NCBI RefSeq assembly: GCF_013377535.1
Contig: NZ_JABCJE010000013.1
Span: 34,426 to 98,425, forward strand
Source of the DNA: Donghicola mangrovi
GTDB lineage: Bacteria; Pseudomonadota; Alphaproteobacteria; Rhodobacterales; Rhodobacteraceae
Direction of reading: 5' to 3'
Length of the DNA: 64,000 nt
Shown piece by piece: positions 62,511 through 64,000 of this stretch. Below the pieces are notes generated by a model. It was not told the origin of the DNA. It worked only from the letters and a program-made list of their open reading frames with translations, and ran no database searches. Each line of letters opens with the position of its first letter. Position 1 is the first letter of the stretch. The translations under genes and the position numbers were made by a program.

Positions 62511-62826
62511 ACTCTTACACCTTTCAAAGTTACACACGCCTCCCGCCCTAAGGTTCCGGTTGCGGAATGTAACTTTCAAGAGGGGGTGTCCGTTATCCCC
62601 AAAAATATTTAAGCCTATGTTTTTTAATTCGAAATAGATCACTACGATTATAGTGATTTTGTGAATTTTGGGGTGGTTTTCCACAAAATTCAGTCGCACT
62701 CCCGGCCTTCGATGTTGCGCCTCTCGGGCAGACTTTTCTAGCGTCCAGACATGCCCCACCCATGGGGATTTCCATTCAGCAAGCACCCCTGCGGAGCCCC
62801 GCACGGGGCCACAGGAGACGCACGCC
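62511..62826. other. oriT-like region with nested inverted repeats
   Basis: No gene. ATCACTA and TAGTGAT (62638-62657) form a perfect 7-base dyad. GAATTTTG (62663-62670) and CAAAATTC (62684-62691) form a hairpin with inner GG/CC pairing and a TTTT loop. An AT-rich stretch lies at 62600-62640. This is the layout expected of an origin of transfer between divergent mobilisation genes, but no nic site can be assigned. Confidence 0.45.
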
Positions 62827-63123
62827 ATGGCGCGCGACAGGACCGACTTTGCCGATCGCATCCGGCCTCCCGCCCCGAAGGGCGCGGAGAGCGCCGTGGC
62901 GCGGTTGGAGGCGGCCCTCCTGCAAGTGGCGGTACTGATGGAACGCCAGCCCAAGTTCGTACTGATCTTCGTGCGGCTCGAAGCCGAACTTTCCGCCGCC
63001 CAAGAGGCCGAAGTGAACGGACCTCTGGCGCGGGCCAAGGCCCTGCGGGATCAGCAAGCCCGGAAAGATGTGCGGCGCACTCAGCGCACCAATGTGATTG
63101 CCTTGGCGCAGGCCAGATCCTGA
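62827..63123 (+). CDS. Small hypothetical protein next to the oriT-like region
   Basis: A 98-residue, Ala/Arg-rich, probably helical protein (GAESAVARLEAALLQVAVLMER). AGGAG about 10 bases before the ATG at 62827 supports the start; an upstream extension is not supported. It is divergent from the mobC-like gene. It could be a mobilisation accessory protein, but I recognise no family. Confidence 0.55.
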   Translation: MARDRTDFADRIRPPAPKGAESAVARLEAALLQVAVLMERQPKFVLIFVRLEAELSAAQEAEVNGPLARAKALRDQQARKDVRRTQRTNVIALAQARS

Positions 63124-63432
63124 TTTCCCTCACCTCAGATCATCTCGGATGACCCAGTCTGACCGCTGATGCGCCCGCGCACTTCAGCTGATGTGACTGG
63201 TCTGCGAGTGACCCCATGTATTTACATTTTGAGCGTCCGGGCGGGCCCGCAAGAGCCCTTCCGTCTGGCCTGCACGCTTGTTTCCAAGATGGTCGATAAT
63301 CATTCTGGCAAAACAGCAAGCGATTGGGAAAACGGGCCCGTTCGGGGAGCCTTGATGGTTCAAAAAAAGACGGTCGGTAATATCATCCGGCGCTTTGGAC
63401 CCTATTCGAATAAGGTTTGCGCAAAACCGGTG
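63124..63432. other. Gap with no confident gene
   Basis: A 226-codon plus-strand frame runs through 63169-63849, but its right part is antisense to a better frame and its left part has no motif or ribosome site. I see nothing else in this stretch. Confidence 0.3.
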
Positions 63433-64000
63433 TCATTCCACTCGCACAGAGAAGCCCCTGAGCACACCACCAAGATCGACAATCGCAGCGCCGCTTCGAG
63501 GAACATCTTCCCCCAGCCACCCCACCTGCGCCTCTCTCCGGACCTCTGGGGTCACGCGGTCCTCAATGTCCAAACCCTGCCGAATTCCCAGAGGTGCAGC
63601 AGGATCGACCTGCCGCTTGAGCAGCGCCCCATCTCCGATCTCCAGCGCGATCTCCACCATGGTCCGCGTGGCCACCACACCATGCCCGTTATCCACGACG
63701 AATGTGTCCGTCACCAGATCCGTGAGCCCCGCATCGAAAAGGTCCTGCTTCCATTCGCGGATGTCATCGAACCAGGATCGCCCCTCGGGACTGGGATCAA
63801 AGGTCACCACCGTCCGCCCCGAGAGCGGCCCCCGCCGCACAGTGAATGACCCACGCTCAGCGAAGCCCTCGGACAGCAGGCTTGTGGTCGCCGCGAGAAG
63901 CGGATTTTGCTTGCTGCGTCTGGCATTGAACCTGCCGGTCGCAATCTTGGGGAGCAATCTGCAGATGCTAAAGGAGGTGACTAGTCTGGGATTTCCAGAG
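63433..64000 (-). CDS. Hypothetical protein, 5' end beyond the window
   Basis: The minus-strand frame stays open to the right edge, giving about 189 codons without a stop. The sequence looks protein-like (GRTVVTFDPSPEGRSWFDDI, REWKQDLFDAGLTDLVTDTF) with mixed alpha/beta composition and no membrane segments. I cannot name a family. A TTG at 63957 is a possible internal start, but an upstream start outside the window is more likely. Confidence 0.45.
   Translation of the reverse strand, partial: SGNPRLVTSFSICRLLPKIATGRFNARRSKQNPLLAATTSLLSEGFAERGSFTVRRGPLSGRTVVTFDPSPEGRSWFDDIREWKQDLFDAGLTDLVTDTFVVDNGHGVVATRTMVEIALEIGDGALLKRQVDPAAPLGIRQGLDIEDRVTPEVRREAQVGWLGEDVPRSGAAIVDLGGVLRGFSVRVE

Noticed and set aside
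63169..63849. A 226-codon plus-strand frame near the right edge
   Set aside because: Its 3' half is antisense to a more protein-like minus-strand frame and it lacks a ribosome site.
1..64000. CRISPR arrays, tRNA or rRNA genes
   Set aside because: No regularly spaced direct repeats with spacers, and no tRNA- or rRNA-like sequence, were seen while reading; a dedicated scan was not possible.

Overview
The window is about 64 kb of GC-rich DNA that looks like an alphaproteobacterium, most likely a member of the Rhodobacterales. The reasons are the GC-rich codon use, the alphaproteobacterial style C-P lyase cluster with a duplicated phnE, a Ser/Thr kinase-phosphatase fusion inside a nitrate assimilation cluster, SqrR/BigR-type operator sequences and TRAP transporter remnants. 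The species cannot be named from the sequence alone. Plasmid mobilisation-type genes at the right end suggest either a plasmid/chromid or an integrated mobilisable element.

Region 1 (1-9803) is a phosphonate utilisation locus: the tail of a phnE permease gene, a second long phnE, a hexapeptide acyltransferase, the regulator phnF (opposite strand), then phnGHIJKLN, a DUF1045-type gene on the opposite strand and phnM. It encodes uptake of phosphonates and the C-P lyase core complex. Region 2 (9857-18469) is a divergent module. On the minus strand lie a fused Fbp/Afu-type ABC permease, ATPase, binding protein, inositol-monophosphatase family enzyme, Cys-X5-Arg phosphatase and LacI regulator; on the plus strand lie an unknown secreted protein and a beta-propeller phytase. 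Together they suggest degradation of phytate or other phosphoesters and import of the phosphorylated product. Region 3 (18512-21477) is a compact minus-strand operon of a small ribbon-helix-helix protein, a CHAD-domain protein, a ParA ATPase and a CYTH-domain protein, a combination that could position polyphosphate granules. Region 4 (21541-26500) is a Ugp-like glycerol-3-phosphate ABC operon preceded by three Pho-box-like half sites and ended by a TIM-barrel gene. Regions 1-4 form a phosphorus acquisition and storage island.

Region 5 (26543-32095) holds a PaoABC-like molybdenum aldehyde/xanthine oxidoreductase and then a deletion scar: a gutted alpha/beta hydrolase gene head to head with a TRAP large-permease gene lacking its 5' end. 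Region 6 (32179-43162) is a pectin/oligogalacturonide operon (AraC regulator, TogMNAB-type transporter, GH28, GH105, KduI, KduD) followed by an MDR-family oxidoreductase. Region 7 (43464-53177) is nitrate assimilation: a NarK/NasA-type transporter, a PP2C/kinase fusion, assimilatory nitrate reductase, NirD, NirB and a GAF-domain protein, with a terminator hairpin in the leader of the nas operon.

Region 8 (53200-64000) is accessory DNA with lower gene density: two RTX calcium-binding repeat proteins, a membrane protein gene under a striking ATTC/GAAT operator array, IS3 remnants, a small unknown protein, and a mobilisation block (relaxase-like gene with a nested coiled-coil gene, a MobC-like ribbon-helix-helix protein and an oriT-like region). 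All assignments come from reading motifs and gene order; no database search was run.
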